Assembly (NCBI GenBank): GCA_019649035.1 | Contig: BMAT01002374.1 | Coordinates: forward strand, 141,533 to 166,329 | DNA length: 24,797 nucleotides | Reading direction: 5' to 3' | Source of the DNA: Elysia marginata | Taxonomy: Eukaryota > Mollusca > Gastropoda > Plakobranchidae | Shown here: positions 10,301-18,490 of the stretch, piece by piece | Layout: each line of letters opens with the position of its first letter | Position numbering within the stretch: position 1 is the first letter of the stretch | Position numbers and translations under genes: made by a program | Notes under the pieces: model-generated | Told to the model about the DNA's origin: nothing | Database searches by the model: none | Seen by the model: only the letters and a program-made list of their open reading frames with translations

Positions 10301-13300
10301 TAAACTTTACTTTAATCATCATAAAGCAAACAAAGGATTGCAAAGATTGATGACAAGAAAAACAAGTGTGATATTGTTGTTATAGTCCCAGAAGAAACAG
10401 GTAGTATTCAGTGCTCCTGAAGTTTTGAGTCTGTTGTAGCCTTTAAGATTGAATGTTTTATAAACACAATAGTACAGTATAAACTATCAATACAGTGTGT
10501 CTTGTGCCAGCATAAAATGGTTTTAATGAAAGATTTATAAATGTTGAGGGATAAAATATTACACTAAGTTAAATCAAGATCTAACACTAATAAGAAGTAG
10601 TTCAGAGTCTTTGTTTAGGATGAGATATGTAGAGCTTTTATTGTCACAGCAAATGTGGCAAGTATACATGGCATTCATTTTTAAGTGGATAAATTGGACA
10701 GATATATCTCACAAAATTTGTTGGTTGTTGTGTTGTTTTTTTTGGGTTGCAGTTGCCTAGTCATTAGAACTAACTTGATCAACCTTTTGACCTTGTAAGA
10801 CCGATATTTAGGTCTAGCTCTATTTTTAGATACACCATATTTTTATGCATACCGTCAGACCGATAAACCGGTCTTGGATTCTCCCTTCATTTAAGCTTAA
10901 AGGTTATAAATAACTCAAAGGATCTCCCCTGACCTTTTAAATGGGGTTCTCACTTTCCTTACCATGGGTTATAACAGATCAAGATAATTTTCAGGCTCAG
11001 GGGCTCAAGGATAAAGGGTTAAGGTGCAGATAAGTAATATCAGTTATACTTATATACAATAGTTTTTTTCTTCAAATGGTTGTGGATGTTGCTTTCTATT
11101 TCCTTTCATAGGGAGAGACCCAGCAACAGATCTCCGAGGAGCTGGCATGCTTGCTCTGTTGCATCTCTTATTTTTCCTCAGAGATCCTGGCACAAAAGAC
11201 TTGGCAAGAGATGTTTATAAGCTATCTCTGCACCCTACTCAGGCATGTTTTTTTTTCTTCTAAGACTTTCATAGCCATGAGTTTTCCAGGCTCTTGATTT
11301 TTTAAAATTATTATTTATCACATTGTAAGGAAGATTGAGATTAGGGTTTACTTATGTTTACAAACTGCAAGCTCAGCTTACCATTGAGTCTTCACCATCA
11401 ATAGTATAAAGATTCTGACCAGGTAAGAGAGGTAGATTCATATTAAAAACAAAACATTATTCTCATAGTTATTATTTTTGAACGGTTATGATGGTTTTAA
11501 CTACAAATGAAGAAAAAGAGCAAAAAAGCTGCATATTTTCTAGGTTGGATTGACTTTGTCAAGACACTGGGATCATTATACTTGCTGAGGAAGAACTGTA
11601 CTGTAGAGGGAAATATAATAAAAATGACTTTGATGCTCAAAGGACAATATCATCAAAATTGGTCTTTATGCTCATAAGCAAAATGTAAAACATTTTATAA
11701 CTTTTTTTTGCAAAGGCAACACTTGTCAAAATAAAAGTTCTAAAGACTGCTGGGACTTTGAGTAATATTAAAATTTATGGAAGAAAACAGTAAGTCCAGA
11801 ACATTCAAACCTTCTACTTTGGTCAGTTTCTTTGACCAATTGAAGAAAAAACTAAAAATGTATTTTCATAGCTTTTGTAAAATTCTATGAAATATGGAAA
11901 AAGTTAGTCAATTTTGCATCATTAAGTGTTTTATATTCCCCTACAGAACTTTCCCTTTTGTGTGATGGGTATAAATCTGTCTCGGATCTGCATTCAAGTT
12001 TTAAGAGAAGAGATTTACAACAGGTTGGCTTTGATTGTCATAAAATACAATAGTAGTCAAATTGATTTTCCCAAATTAATAAGTGAGTACAGTTTAGCAT
12101 GATTTTTTCTAACACTGATCCCTCAAAGTCACAAATTAGCCACACTAATTTATTTTCCTTTGACAATTTTTCTTTTTTAATCCTTTTCAGTTCTTCTGTA
12201 TTGCCAGGCTAGCTCAAACTACTATCACTTATCCCTTAAAACAGTTTTACCCCAAATAAACACAACAATTTTGACACTGACAACAGAATGAAAATTTTAT
12301 GTACTATGTTGTCCATCTTAGCCACCTGTGCACTGATACAACTAAAAAGGTCACAAATCTTTTATGTGTTTGCCCACATACAGCCATAGTATGACTGGTT
12401 AAAGGAAAATGCTTTTCTCCACTAGATGGGCTTATCACAAACAATGCTGAACAATTATGTGGCAGTCTCTGCTCCTTGGCCACCTCCCTCCCTCCTTACA
12501 CACCCAGTCATTAGGAGGCATTAAAGCTAACTTGGTTATTAGTATTAAGTGCCTATTAGACATTCCAATTTCTATCAAATGTTATTGTTCGTATGTAGTG
12601 TGTGCAGGCAGGGAGCATAATGTTTATCTCTTATCTCTCTTTAGTTTTGAAAAGTTTCATGTGTGTATTTGATACTCTTATTTTTACTCTTAAAATCTTC
12701 TTATAGCATCAAACAATTTTTTTTAAATGAAGACATCTTTATGTTTCAGAATGGCTGTGTGCTTTTTTTTTTTTTTTTTTTAAGAATAGTAGTGTAATGA
12801 AATAATCTGGTCTGAAAGAGTACCCTTTAAAAAGGATAATAATTTATAGTTTTACATGAATTTTTTCTCTTCCAGAGAAATCAACAAAAGAAAAGACGTG
12901 ATTGCTACTGTGAACAATATCTACGCAGCTCTTTATCTTCATCTGTATAAATTATGGAAACAAGGGAAAACAATATCAGACTCAGGGTTTGTTTTAAAAG
13001 GTAATATTTGTATATGTCTTGCAACCATTCAAAATGAGTCTTAAGTCAAAATTAGAAATTATTAAGATATTGTGATGTATCAAATAAAACCTTATTTTCT
13101 CTACTTTCAAATACATCAAACAAGAAAGCTCTATCTTTCTTCTGAGTTAAGTTTAAGCCGTTTGAAGTCGGCAGGGTCAGGACTTGTGAAATTTCAGAAA
13201 GGGGAGAAAATTGTGTTTAAAATATGGACAACTCCAATCGTGTAAAGTCCTTAGCAACCATAACAGTTAAAATTAAACACATAAAACACAAAATTTGAAT

Positions 13301-14259
13301 ATGAACCAGGTGTGAAACTGTTCAGAAATGATGTTAGCATCTATGTCTCAAAAAAAAAAAATTGACTCTTAAACATCCACTAAGCTTTGAAAGCCTATAT
13401 CTAAAAACTAGGCTGTGCGACTTAGACTCATTTGGAAAGAATGCAAAACATGTTTTCTTAAAAATATGAATGAAATGAAATCTTTAATCAGTATGGAAGA
13501 CCATAGTAGAATACAAGCAGCAAAAATATCTCCACTACTTAAGTAAACAGTATCAGAATATTATTATGCATCATGGCAATTATTGCAATTGTTCCAATTC
13601 AGTTGTGATGGTCATATATGGAGACTTTCTAATAAATTACCACAAGTTTTTAAGGGTAGTCTTGTTTGTTTACACTTCTTAAATACATATATATGCGTAG
13701 GTAATGCAATGTAAAGTACTTACGACACACTACCGTTGTTTCTTAGAACAGCTTACACATCTGCAATCACTCAGTTGTGAGTGATTGCAGTGAATCACAT
13801 TTTCAGTTGATATTCCTGTCTATATGAGTATTATGTAGTTAAATACAATAGAAGGCTTGTCAACAGTGTTTTGATAAACCAAAAATTTTTCTTTTTTCCA
13901 AAGCCTTTTTAGTTTCTGACAGCTTTATATCAATAACTACAACATTAACAATTAAGTAAACATTTGTTTTGGATACGCTTACATTCAATTTTTTACATTC
14001 AATGTTTTCGTCGTTCGTATTCTAAAAATTTAAGTAATAATATGTAAAGATTGAATCTGTATAAAGCATTTCGTTTATTTCAGATGTGGAAACTTATAGC
14101 AGAAAAAATGTTAAGACCATATTCAAAGACTTGGAGCTTTATGAAAAGATGAAAAAGCAACAGGGGCCTTTAGGTGAACCCACTGAAGCAGAACCATCAT
14201 TTTTCAGTGTCTGCAAAGAAGATCAGTGTGATACTAAATCTGCGGCAGAATTGTATTAA
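1529..14259 (+). CDS. ELMOD3: ELMO domain-containing protein 3, 11 coding exons (whole-gene span)
   Basis: ELMOD-family proteins are GTPase-activating proteins for Arf-family GTPases, notably ARL2; vertebrate ELMOD3 is linked to actin-based structures and hearing (family knowledge). The model joins 1529-1714, 4387-4881, 6012-6129, 7898-7927, 8585-8667, 9516-9639, 9808-9930, 11112-11242, 11947-12023, 12876-13000 and 14084-14259: 1668 nt, 555 residues plus TAA, with all phases compatible. Residues 1-255 are acidic, Ser/Thr-rich and apparently disordered. Residues 256-265 ([10 protein letters not shown]) match the start of the region conserved in vertebrate ELMOD3. The ELMO domain occupies roughly 340-500. 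The GAP signature runs from W380 (WEEIGFQG) through [11 protein letters not shown], with the proposed catalytic arginine at R395. Further family motifs are GSKFDC, GNHW and ISDSGFVLK. The start is the first ATG of exon 1, directly after a splice acceptor, so a 5' UTR exon or further coding sequence may lie upstream. No frameshift or internal stop was seen. Identity is very likely; the exact N-terminus is uncertain. Confidence 0.93.
1715..2425 (+). other. ELMOD3 intron 1, 5' part
   Basis: No coding exon is recognised. The segment at about 2000-2425 may include decayed 5' sequence of the LINE that follows, but frames there are full of stops and I cannot place its border. Confidence 0.5.
2426..3718 (+). 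pseudogene. Reverse transcriptase pseudogene of the intron 1 LINE
   Basis: At least three frame changes (near 2500-2570, 2760-2790 and 3070-3220) and internal stops such as TGA after MIYL break the reading frame. The longest surviving piece, 3224-3718, carries the palm motif FADD and the thumb-side blocks. YxDD-type catalysis is not possible from a broken frame. Remnants continue past 3718 to about 4100 in other frames. Confidence 0.85.
2426..4106 (+). mobile_element. Non-LTR retrotransposon (LINE) 3' fragment, RTE-like by resemblance, in ELMOD3 intron 1
   Basis: The sense-strand fragment reads through several shifted frames. In order: a pre-RT segment ([20 protein letters not shown]), then [20 protein letters not shown], a [20 protein letters not shown] block, and NQAGFRKKS. 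Next come the catalytic FADD (3314-3325), the [13 protein letters not shown] and [10 protein letters not shown] blocks, and finally [12 protein letters not shown] with a GRPIETWKR tail. The 3' end near 4080-4106 is a short GATGAA-type tail. The family resembles abundant invertebrate endonuclease-reverse transcriptases often labelled RTE. The clade is tentative. The endonuclease is missing, so the copy is 5'-truncated and dead. Confidence 0.88.
4325..4357 (+). repeat. (ATT)11 microsatellite
   Basis: Eleven uninterrupted ATT units, preceded by related T/A-rich sequence, end 29 nt before ELMOD3 exon 2. They overlap the region expected to contain the branch point. On the coding strand they create a spurious poly-Tyr reading frame. 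Confidence 0.95.
4387..4881 (+). CDS. ELMOD3: ELMOD3 coding exon 2 (residues 63-227), disordered acidic region
   Basis: At 495 nt this is the largest exon, bounded by ccctttttcatcacag and a gtatgg donor, phase 0 on both sides. It encodes 165 residues rich in Asp, Glu, Ser, Thr, Pro and Gln (for example [14 protein letters not shown]). No domain is recognisable, and a flexible, phosphorylatable linker is plausible. Skipping it would keep the frame. The same frame stays open upstream to 4237, but that part is intron: it runs through an (ATT)n microsatellite giving poly-Tyr and ends at the acceptor. Confidence 0.82.
4882..5740 (+). other. ELMOD3 intron 2, 5' part
   Basis: AT-rich intronic sequence with several short homopolymer runs. 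I see no exon, RNA gene or recognisable repeat here. Confidence 0.6.
5750..5893 (-). mobile_element. Old tRNA-derived SINE with MIR/CORE-like layout, minus strand
   Basis: Read on the minus strand, an A-box-like GGCCCAGTGG (complement of 5870-5880; 10 of 11 consensus positions) is followed by a B-box-like GGTTTGATTCC (complement of 5826-5836; one apparent CpG-decay change). Then come TGCCTTGGGACAGCAATT and a CCCACCTGTAAAATGA tail. This order resembles vertebrate MIR and other CORE-type SINEs. The copy is degraded; no target duplication was found and the borders are approximate. The 88-codon open frame across it on the + strand is an artefact. Confidence 0.6.
6012..6129 (+). CDS. ELMOD3: ELMOD3 coding exon 3 (residues 228-266 plus one base)
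   Basis: The 118-nt exon begins after attttgcag and ends at ccag|gttgta, a weaker donor, leaving phase 1. Its last codons ([11 protein letters not shown]) resemble the EEWEAV-type segment that precedes the ELMO region in vertebrate ELMOD3 and so anchor the alignment to the family. The upstream half ([11 protein letters not shown]) continues the acidic linker. Confidence 0.85.
6635..7690 (-). mobile_element. LINE 3' fragment with RNase H domain, minus strand, in ELMOD3 intron 3
   Basis: On the minus strand the order is: a pre-RNase H segment (7443-7640), then an RNase H start CTDGW with the first catalytic Asp (complement of 7404-7412), [20 protein letters not shown], then [18 protein letters not shown] and [10 protein letters not shown]. 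The C-terminal zinc-knuckle-like [19 protein letters not shown] follows (6685-6882). The element ends in a GAAGAAGAAGAAGATGA tail at about 6637-6655. RNase H-bearing LINEs of the I/Jockey-like group have this order; the exact clade is not determined. Several in-frame stops show that it is dead. It lies antisense to ELMOD3. Confidence 0.85.
6685..7640 (-). pseudogene. RNase H / C-terminal domain pseudogene of the intron 3 LINE
   Basis: Three open segments of 65 codons each (7443-7640, 7059-7256, 6685-6882) are in or near one frame but separated by stops, for example after KLEATKEAL and after GNEIAI. WVPGQ replaces the usual WVPGH of active elements, so a conserved RNase H histidine is lost. 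No upstream reverse transcriptase remains. Confidence 0.8.
7898..7927 (+). CDS. ELMOD3: ELMOD3 microexon 4 (30 nt, about residues 267-276)
   Basis: The exon lies between cactctttttgttgtag and a gtgagc donor. Read in phase 1 it gives [10 protein letters not shown] without a stop and passes phase 1 to exon 5. It is symmetric, so inclusion or skipping leaves the reading frame intact. It is supported only by splice sites and frame, because the sequence is not conserved enough for me to recognise. Confidence 0.68.
7928..8584 (+). other. ELMOD3 intron 4
   Basis: Very AT-rich with repeated T runs. Two overlapping open frames at 8392-8614 are hydrophobic, low-complexity reading of T-rich intron up to the exon 5 acceptor and are not genes. 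Nothing else is recognised. Confidence 0.6.
8585..8667 (+). CDS. ELMOD3: ELMOD3 coding exon 5 (about residues 277-304)
   Basis: The 83-nt exon starts after ttgttataaccag and ends at aag|gtaatg, taking phase 1 to phase 0. It encodes [19 protein letters not shown] followed by EAKDYSSVK. This corresponds to the LISFSEALQHF-like segment just upstream of the ELMO region in vertebrate ELMOD3. Confidence 0.85.
8668..9515 (+). other. ELMOD3 intron 5
   Basis: No gene or recognisable transposon is seen. The open frame from 9409 runs through the intron end and exon 6 in the wrong frame. Confidence 0.6.
9516..9639 (+). CDS. ELMOD3: ELMOD3 coding exon 6 (residues 305-345), start of the conserved core
   Basis: The acceptor is cattttt ag with the exon starting GGTGAT, and the donor is a consensus gtaagt. 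It encodes [20 protein letters not shown] and ends in RDLVFCIAS. The LFGPPKL and RDLVF motifs are shared with vertebrate ELMOD3. Length 124 nt, phase 0 to 1. Confidence 0.93.
9808..9930 (+). CDS. ELMOD3: ELMOD3 coding exon 7 (residues 346-386), ELMO domain
   Basis: This exon begins after tttcattgcatttcag and ends at caag|gtgaat, phase 1 to 1. It encodes [19 protein letters not shown] and then [10 protein letters not shown], the first half of the ELMOD GAP signature, with W380 and the GFQG turn. The intron interrupts the glycine codon of GFQG. Intron 6 before it is only 168 bp, the shortest in the gene. Confidence 0.95.
9931..10778 (+). other. ELMOD3 intron 7, 5' part
   Basis: AT-rich sequence with a spurious 92-codon frame at 9985-10263. 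No exon or RNA gene is seen. Confidence 0.55.
10779..11022. mobile_element. Possible ~245-bp MITE-like element with imperfect terminal inverted repeats
   Basis: The left end tcaaccttttgaccttgta (10779-10797) and the reverse complement of the right end (11004-11022, ttaaccctttatccttgag) agree at 13 of 19 positions. Just inside the left end are two hairpins 59 bp apart, agaccgatatttaggtct (10798-10815) and agaccgataaaccggtct (10857-10874). No target duplication was identified. Confidence 0.4.
11112..11242 (+). CDS. ELMOD3: ELMOD3 coding exon 8 (residues 387-430), catalytic arginine exon
   Basis: The exon starts after tcctttcatag and encodes [18 protein letters not shown], the core of the ELMO-domain GAP motif; R395 is the conserved arginine proposed to stimulate GTP hydrolysis. 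It ends in LSLHPTQ, where the homologous human protein reads LSRHHIQ. The exon boundary is CAG|gcatgt: a GC rather than GT donor. This boundary restores a perfect phase-0 join to exon 9. Using the nearby GT at 11247 would give an immediate TAA. Confidence 0.94.
11243..11946 (+). other. ELMOD3 intron 8, GC-AG type
   Basis: The donor is CAG|gcatgt and the acceptor cccctacag. This is the only intron of the ten that does not begin with GT. The conserved protein on both sides (HPTQ then NFPFC) fixes the boundary. Confidence 0.85.
11947..12023 (+). CDS. ELMOD3: ELMOD3 coding exon 9 (residues 431-455 plus two bases)
   Basis: The 77-nt exon starts after tattcccctacag and ends at aacag|gttggc, phase 0 to 2. 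It encodes [20 protein letters not shown] and then EEIYN, matching the QFPFCLMSVNIT...LREE block of ELMOD3. Its arginine codon is split with exon 10. Confidence 0.94.
12024..12875 (+). other. ELMOD3 intron 9
   Basis: Contains a 20-T homopolymer at 12763-12782. The open frame at 12457-12672 shows no motif and no splice support. Confidence 0.6.
12763..12782 (+). repeat. T20 homopolymer
   Basis: An uninterrupted run of 20 T in intron 9, about 95 bp before exon 10. It could be the reverse-strand tail of a lost retroelement, but no body was recognised. Confidence 0.9.
12876..13000 (+). CDS. ELMOD3: ELMOD3 coding exon 10 (about residues 456-497), end of the ELMO domain
   Basis: The exon follows ttttttctcttccag and ends at aaaag|gtaata, phase 2 to 1. 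It encodes [20 protein letters not shown] and then [15 protein letters not shown]. The VNNxYAAxxLHL helix and the [11 protein letters not shown] block are diagnostic of ELMOD3. Reading past the donor reaches stops within a short distance, so the exon end is firm. Confidence 0.95.
13001..14083 (+). other. ELMOD3 intron 10
   Basis: Non-coding apart from the perfect inverted repeat at 13761-13790. No exon is recognised. Confidence 0.6.
13761..13790. repeat. Perfect 13-bp inverted repeat, 4-nt loop
   Basis: Arms ctgcaatcactca (13761-13773) and tgagtgattgcag (13778-13790) are exact reverse complements around GTTG. The hairpin stands alone in intron 10, with no flanking transposon ends seen. Confidence 0.9.
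14084..14259 (+). CDS. ELMOD3: ELMOD3 terminal coding exon 11 (residues 498-555, TAA)
   Basis: The acceptor is tttcgtttatttcag. The exon starts by completing an Asp codon and encodes [20 protein letters not shown], then [12 protein letters not shown] and a variable tail ending SAAELY before TAA at 14257-14259. The [10 protein letters not shown] helix corresponds to RLLKTLELYL of vertebrate ELMOD3. The tail of about 30 residues is unconserved. The 3' UTR begins at 14260. Confidence 0.92.
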
Positions 14260-14415
14260 ATGCAAGCCACGATCAAAATTATTTTTTAAAAGCTTTAAAA
14301 TTGTACACCAATCCTTGGATACATCAAAGTCAATATTTGTGGTGGGCTTAAATTTTGTTACCATCAAGGTTTTGTTATATTCAGTCATTATTTGTCATAT
14401 TTGAAATAATTATAA

Positions 14416-14421
14416 AATAAA
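14416..14421 (+). terminator. ELMOD3: Candidate ELMOD3 polyadenylation signal (proximal)
   Basis: AATAAA lies 157 bp past the stop, followed by a T-rich stretch (actttttttgg) that could be the downstream element. It would give a 3' UTR of about 180 nt. A second AATAAA occurs at 15012-15017 with a GT/T-rich stretch after it, so alternative 3' ends are possible. In DNA this AT-rich, chance AATAAA matches are common. Confidence 0.45.
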
Positions 14422-15011
14422 CTTTTTTTGGCAACTGATCCTGCAGTTAGATTTGGCAGGCTTTATGATATGTCATTTGGGACGAACTCACATTTGTTGA
14501 TCTACCTGAAAAAGAAAAACCAACCCTTTATAACCTCTTCCTTTTCAGTTACCCTTATGGGTTGGGTTTACAACACTTTTCAATCACTGAAATTTAAAAT
14601 GAACTTTATTTGTATTTTGAAAAAGTCTTGTAGTTGACCCACATGTGCCACTGTGAAATCTAAGTATCATTTATAGTATCTAATATAAAGCTTAGTGAGG
14701 CAGCTATCTTGTTTTGTTAATTGACTTAATTTATCTTGCTTCTAGTTCAATAGCAGCAGGTATAGCAACTTCTGTAAGATATGTTCATTAACACCTTCAT
14801 GTAGAAAATGACATTATTTTATAAATTTTACCTTAAGAGACATTATTTTTTGAAGGTAAAAATAAGAAAATAAAAGGAAGGCATCAGAATAGTAAATGGC
14901 ACAAATTATACTTTCACATTCCATTTTTTCTTTAATTTTCTTTCCTTGCATTTGAAATATTGAATATGAAAACAATGCATTTTGTACAAACAAGGATCTG
15001 TCAACTTCTCA

Positions 15012-15017
15012 AATAAA
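15012..15017 (+). terminator. ELMOD3: Candidate distal ELMOD3 polyadenylation signal
   Basis: AATAAA is followed by gtgcaatgttgccattcttttt, giving a plausible GU/U-rich downstream element. Use would extend the 3' UTR to about 770 nt. Proximity and context are the only support. Confidence 0.3.
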
Positions 15018-18000
15018 GTGCAATGTTGCCATTCTTTTTATATGCTCATTTCACTCATTTCACATTTTCACAATTCCTATCTAGAACCTAAGCCTTAGTG
15101 GGATTTACAATGTCTGAAACAGTTTCAGAGGTTTTATTATGCAAAATTCAATTTCCAGATATAATCAACATTTAATAGGTGATTTTTTTTTTGCATGTTA
15201 TTTTTTTTTTCTCTAGTAATTTGCTCTGATGTAAGTTTAACTATAACAAAGCATGAAAGCATAAGCAGTTATTTTTCACAAAAAGGAATGCTTTAAATGT
15301 TTTGACAACAGTTTAAATGGCAACAATTGGTAATACATTTTTTTAAATTCTGAAGGTCTTGCATCATTTTTTTACAGAAATATTTTTATTGCGCTTCACA
15401 TGTGTTCCAATTTAGGCAATTATTCATTTTCCCTTAATTGTAAATGTTGAAAAGATTGGTCTCACTATGTCATAGACTGTCACCCAATAGTTTTATTTTG
15501 TGATGTGTCAAAGCACCACTGCAGTATTTCATTTGTTTTTCAAGGATGGTGTTTAACAGTACAAAACTAGATCAAGTTGATTTTTTGGTCATTAATTATT
15601 TTCTGTTATATGATTTATTGGAAGTTTTAGTATTGTTTGGAGTTAGAATTGAGACTTTAACGCTTAGAAGGCCAACTATGGAAAAATCAAAATTGTTTTT
15701 CTGATAATGGTAAATTTTTTAGGAGCTTATTTCTTTTTTAATCTTTACATTTTTCCTTATCAAGTTTGTTTTTCTACTAAAAAAAATGTTGAAACCTTAT
15801 CATGAAGCTTTAAAAGATGGTCATTATTACACAAAATAAATATAAAAAAAACAAGAAAGAGTAATGTGATTTCTACCAAATTGTCCAAAATGGTTGGCCC
15901 TCTGAGAGTTCAGCAGTTAAGAAAGCTCTTTATATATTTTTTTTTCAAATCTGTATTCATGTTTCCTTTTAACCTTATTAAAAAGTGTGCATCCTGTCTA
16001 TCATCTTTATCCTGTGATATTTTTAAAGTTATTTTTTTACCAACAGTAATTTATATGACTAAAACAAACTTGCAAGCTGTATTGTCTTTTAATAGGCACA
16101 GCAATGGTTTGTTTTTAGTATTTTTTTTAAAGTTGCAATGCAGTATAAGGTTAGTGATTTAATTTGACTTTCTTTCCATGTTTATAAGAATAAGTTGTTT
16201 TTTGTGTTAGAGAACTTTTTTTGCATAATGCCTTTTAATAACATACAAGCCATGTATCTAAACTTAGCTGCAATTTGACATTTGTTACTGACATTATAGC
16301 ATATGCTTTGCAAGTTTAAAGAATCAAAGATTAGTCTTTAATTTTCTCAGATGTAAAGTGCATTTTTCTCTTGATCTTTTTTGTTTTAAAAAATACTGCA
16401 TTCCTGAAATTGTAATTGTAACTTTAACTTTCCAAATTATTTTGTTCAAAAATTTTTGTTATTAAATATCCTAAACAAAGGTATATTATTATGTAAACTT
16501 TGCATATATGAATGCTGATAAAAGAAGAAAGCCAAACAACTTTTTTTTTTTTTCAGTACTGCAACGTGTCTGATGGATGATTCAGTAACTCAGAATACCT
16601 CTGATGTAAATTGTTGGTCTTAAACTAGACTAGATCTAGTTTTTTTTTGAGAATGTTCAATTTTGTTACTTGTTAATTTCTTCTTTTTATGGTTTTGTAA
16701 TTGGTACTTGTACTCTTGATGACCTCAAAATGTCGTAAAAAGGCTTAAAGATATTTTGTAGGTCAGAAAGTTATGCTGTCATTCATTGCAATAATATGAG
16801 TAGGAATCAAGGTGGTTTCAGTATTTGACTCTGCAGCAACTGCTGTAAGAGGATCCTGAGTAACACACTAACGCTAGTATATGAAAAGAAGAACAAGAGG
16901 AGAGGAAAAGATCTGATAAGTTGAGTCCATATAATTTAATCTGGATAATTCAAGTATTTACCTATTTCAAACCATATTCAGGTTAAAAATACTTGTATTA
17001 TCCTCCTTTTGGAATGTGTACTGACAATCGATTTTTGGATCATGCAAAGTTAGATGTTGTTCAAATCGGAATTCATAATATCCAAACTGAGAACGTGTTT
17101 CCTAACAGCTTTTATTCAAGGGTATAGAGGCATAAATTAGTTACATGCCTGTATGAGTGTTAACAGCACTATTTTTTTTTTATTTTTCTGTCTTGCCAAA
17201 AGCTTTAGCAGTAACAGTGGCAGTAGTATGAAGAAAGGAAAGGAGGCATTATCTCAGGAAAAGTATTAGCAACTGTGTTGGTACTGGTCAATAATGATTG
17301 TATATAAGTCTTGCCTCCAGGGTAAAGGAGTTGGATGTTTCAATTTTTACTTGGAAATAGTAAAGACGTTTCTATTTTGAAAAACACATTTTTCTAAGCT
17401 TCAAAACGTTTAAAAATTTCATGAAATTATTATATTTCTGTGGAAAGATATCAGAAATGTAGACAGAAAGGAGAAAAATAGACTTTTGTATGGCATTTTA
17501 TCACAAACAGAACTGTTGACTTCTGACTCATTTGCCTGGGATGCAAGACATGCTCGTAGGCCCTATAGCCAAACTAGTGCACACATATGTAGTTTGTCTT
17601 TTGTGATTTTGAATTTTTCATCAATATAATCTTTTCTTTGGAGTACACCAAAGTAATCTTTATCTGTGATTATTTTTTCTATACTTTTTACACAAAAACT
17701 CTAAGCCGTCCATATTAGGAGCCAAGTATTTCTCTGTATTTTACATTTGTCAGAAAAATCTCTAGTATTTAAATAATCTGGAAGAGGCACGACCAAGTGT
17801 CAAAAAGTTCAACTTGTTCAATTTTGAATCTTATTGTCATTCTTTTGAAATAATTGTAAATTTTGTTTATAGCAGCTGTTACTTAACCTATGAAGTGTCA
17901 GCCAGCCAATCAAATTGGTCTATAAACAGGAATTTCATTTTTAGCACTAAAGCTAAGGGAAATTATGAAGCAAAAGTTAACATGTGACACATCTGGGGTT

Positions 18001-18118
18001 AAGGTGATAGATTCTTTTTTTTATCTTGGTTTTTCATGATGAAAATGTAGTACCTGTCTTTGACTTAATTTTAACCTTTGTTTTGCTCTTTGTTTAATTA
18101 AGGTAAAAGTAGTAAATG

Positions 18119-18230
18119 ATATTCAGAGCTAGACATTAGCCATAAATTATATTTTCAGCAAAAAATTAAACATAAACAATATTTAGAGCGAAACATTAGG
18201 TATAAACGACATTTAGAGCCAGGTATAAGA
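18119..18230. repeat. 30-bp tandem repeat, about 3.7 units
   Basis: Units at 18119-18148, 18149-18178, 18179-18208 and a partial 18209-18230 share the pattern atatt(t)agagc...acatta..tataaac. The array is degenerate but keeps an exact 30-bp period. It ends next to the target site of the neighbouring SINE. Confidence 0.8.
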
Positions 18231-18232
18231 TC

Positions 18233-18243
18233 CCTTTGAAATA
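18233..18243 (+). repeat. SINE target-site duplication, left copy
   Basis: cctttgaaata, identical to 18491-18501 on the other side of the SINE. Confidence 0.9.
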
Positions 18244-18490
18244 GGGGGCCTAGATAGCTCAGTTGGTAGAGGCTTTGCTCCGTGGCCCAGAGGTCGTGGG
18301 TTCGAGCCACAGCCGAGCACAATCTGAGCCCCTACTGGTTGGGTCGGTGTCAGTATAATGTGACCGGCTGAGGCCAAGTCATGGTATCCCCGCAAGTCTC
18401 CGGGTGGCAGCCCGTACATTGTCATTGGGACCCAAGCCCTGAGAGCACTTTTTAAGTGGAATTGGGCTTGTAAAATATCCTTCAATCAAA
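18244..18490 (+). mobile_element. tRNA-derived SINE, 247 bp, apparently full length
   Basis: The element starts with a tRNA-like head: A box tagctcagttgg at 18255-18266 (full match to TRGCNNAGYNGG) and B box ggttcgagcca at 18299-18309. A tRNA-unrelated body follows (tcagtataatgtgaccggct), then a tail ending attgggcttgtaaaatatcc and ttcaatcaaa. It is flanked by a perfect 11-bp direct repeat, cctttgaaata, at 18233-18243 and 18491-18501. These are the expected marks of target-primed insertion using a partner LINE. The high GC relative to the flanks and intact promoter boxes suggest a fairly young copy. The body resembles invertebrate SINE families but I cannot name it. Confidence 0.9.
18255..18309 (+). 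promoter_or_regulatory. Internal RNA polymerase III promoter (A and B boxes) of the SINE
   Basis: The A box at 18255-18266 and B box at 18299-18309 start 44 bp apart, within normal tRNA-like spacing. Both retain the invariant bases, so transcription is possible in principle. Confidence 0.75.

Larger units (their letters stand above)
14260..18118 (+). other. 3' UTR of ELMOD3 and intergenic AT-rich DNA
   Basis: Extremely AT-rich, with no open frame that looks coding. Short frames at 14174-14404, 14428-14637 and 15866-16162 are Phe/Lys/Ile-rich readings of low-complexity DNA. A 12-bp palindrome (actagatctagt, 16629-16640) is the only distinct structure noted. The length of the true 3' UTR cannot be set from sequence alone. 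Confidence 0.5.

Noticed and set aside
11243-11248. Canonical GT at 11247 as the exon 8 donor
   Set aside because: It would join to exon 9 as T+AA, an immediate stop, and add non-conserved residues; the GC donor at 11243 keeps the conserved frame.
15866-16162. 98-codon frame downstream of ELMOD3
   Set aside because: Low-complexity Phe/Leu/Ser reading of AT-rich DNA without motif.
18244-18320. Genuine tRNA gene
   Set aside because: A and B boxes are good, but the 5' and 3' ends do not form an acceptor stem, and the unit continues into a SINE body with target duplications.
18213-18485. 90-codon minus-strand frame
   Set aside because: It is the reverse complement of the SINE and has no protein resemblance.
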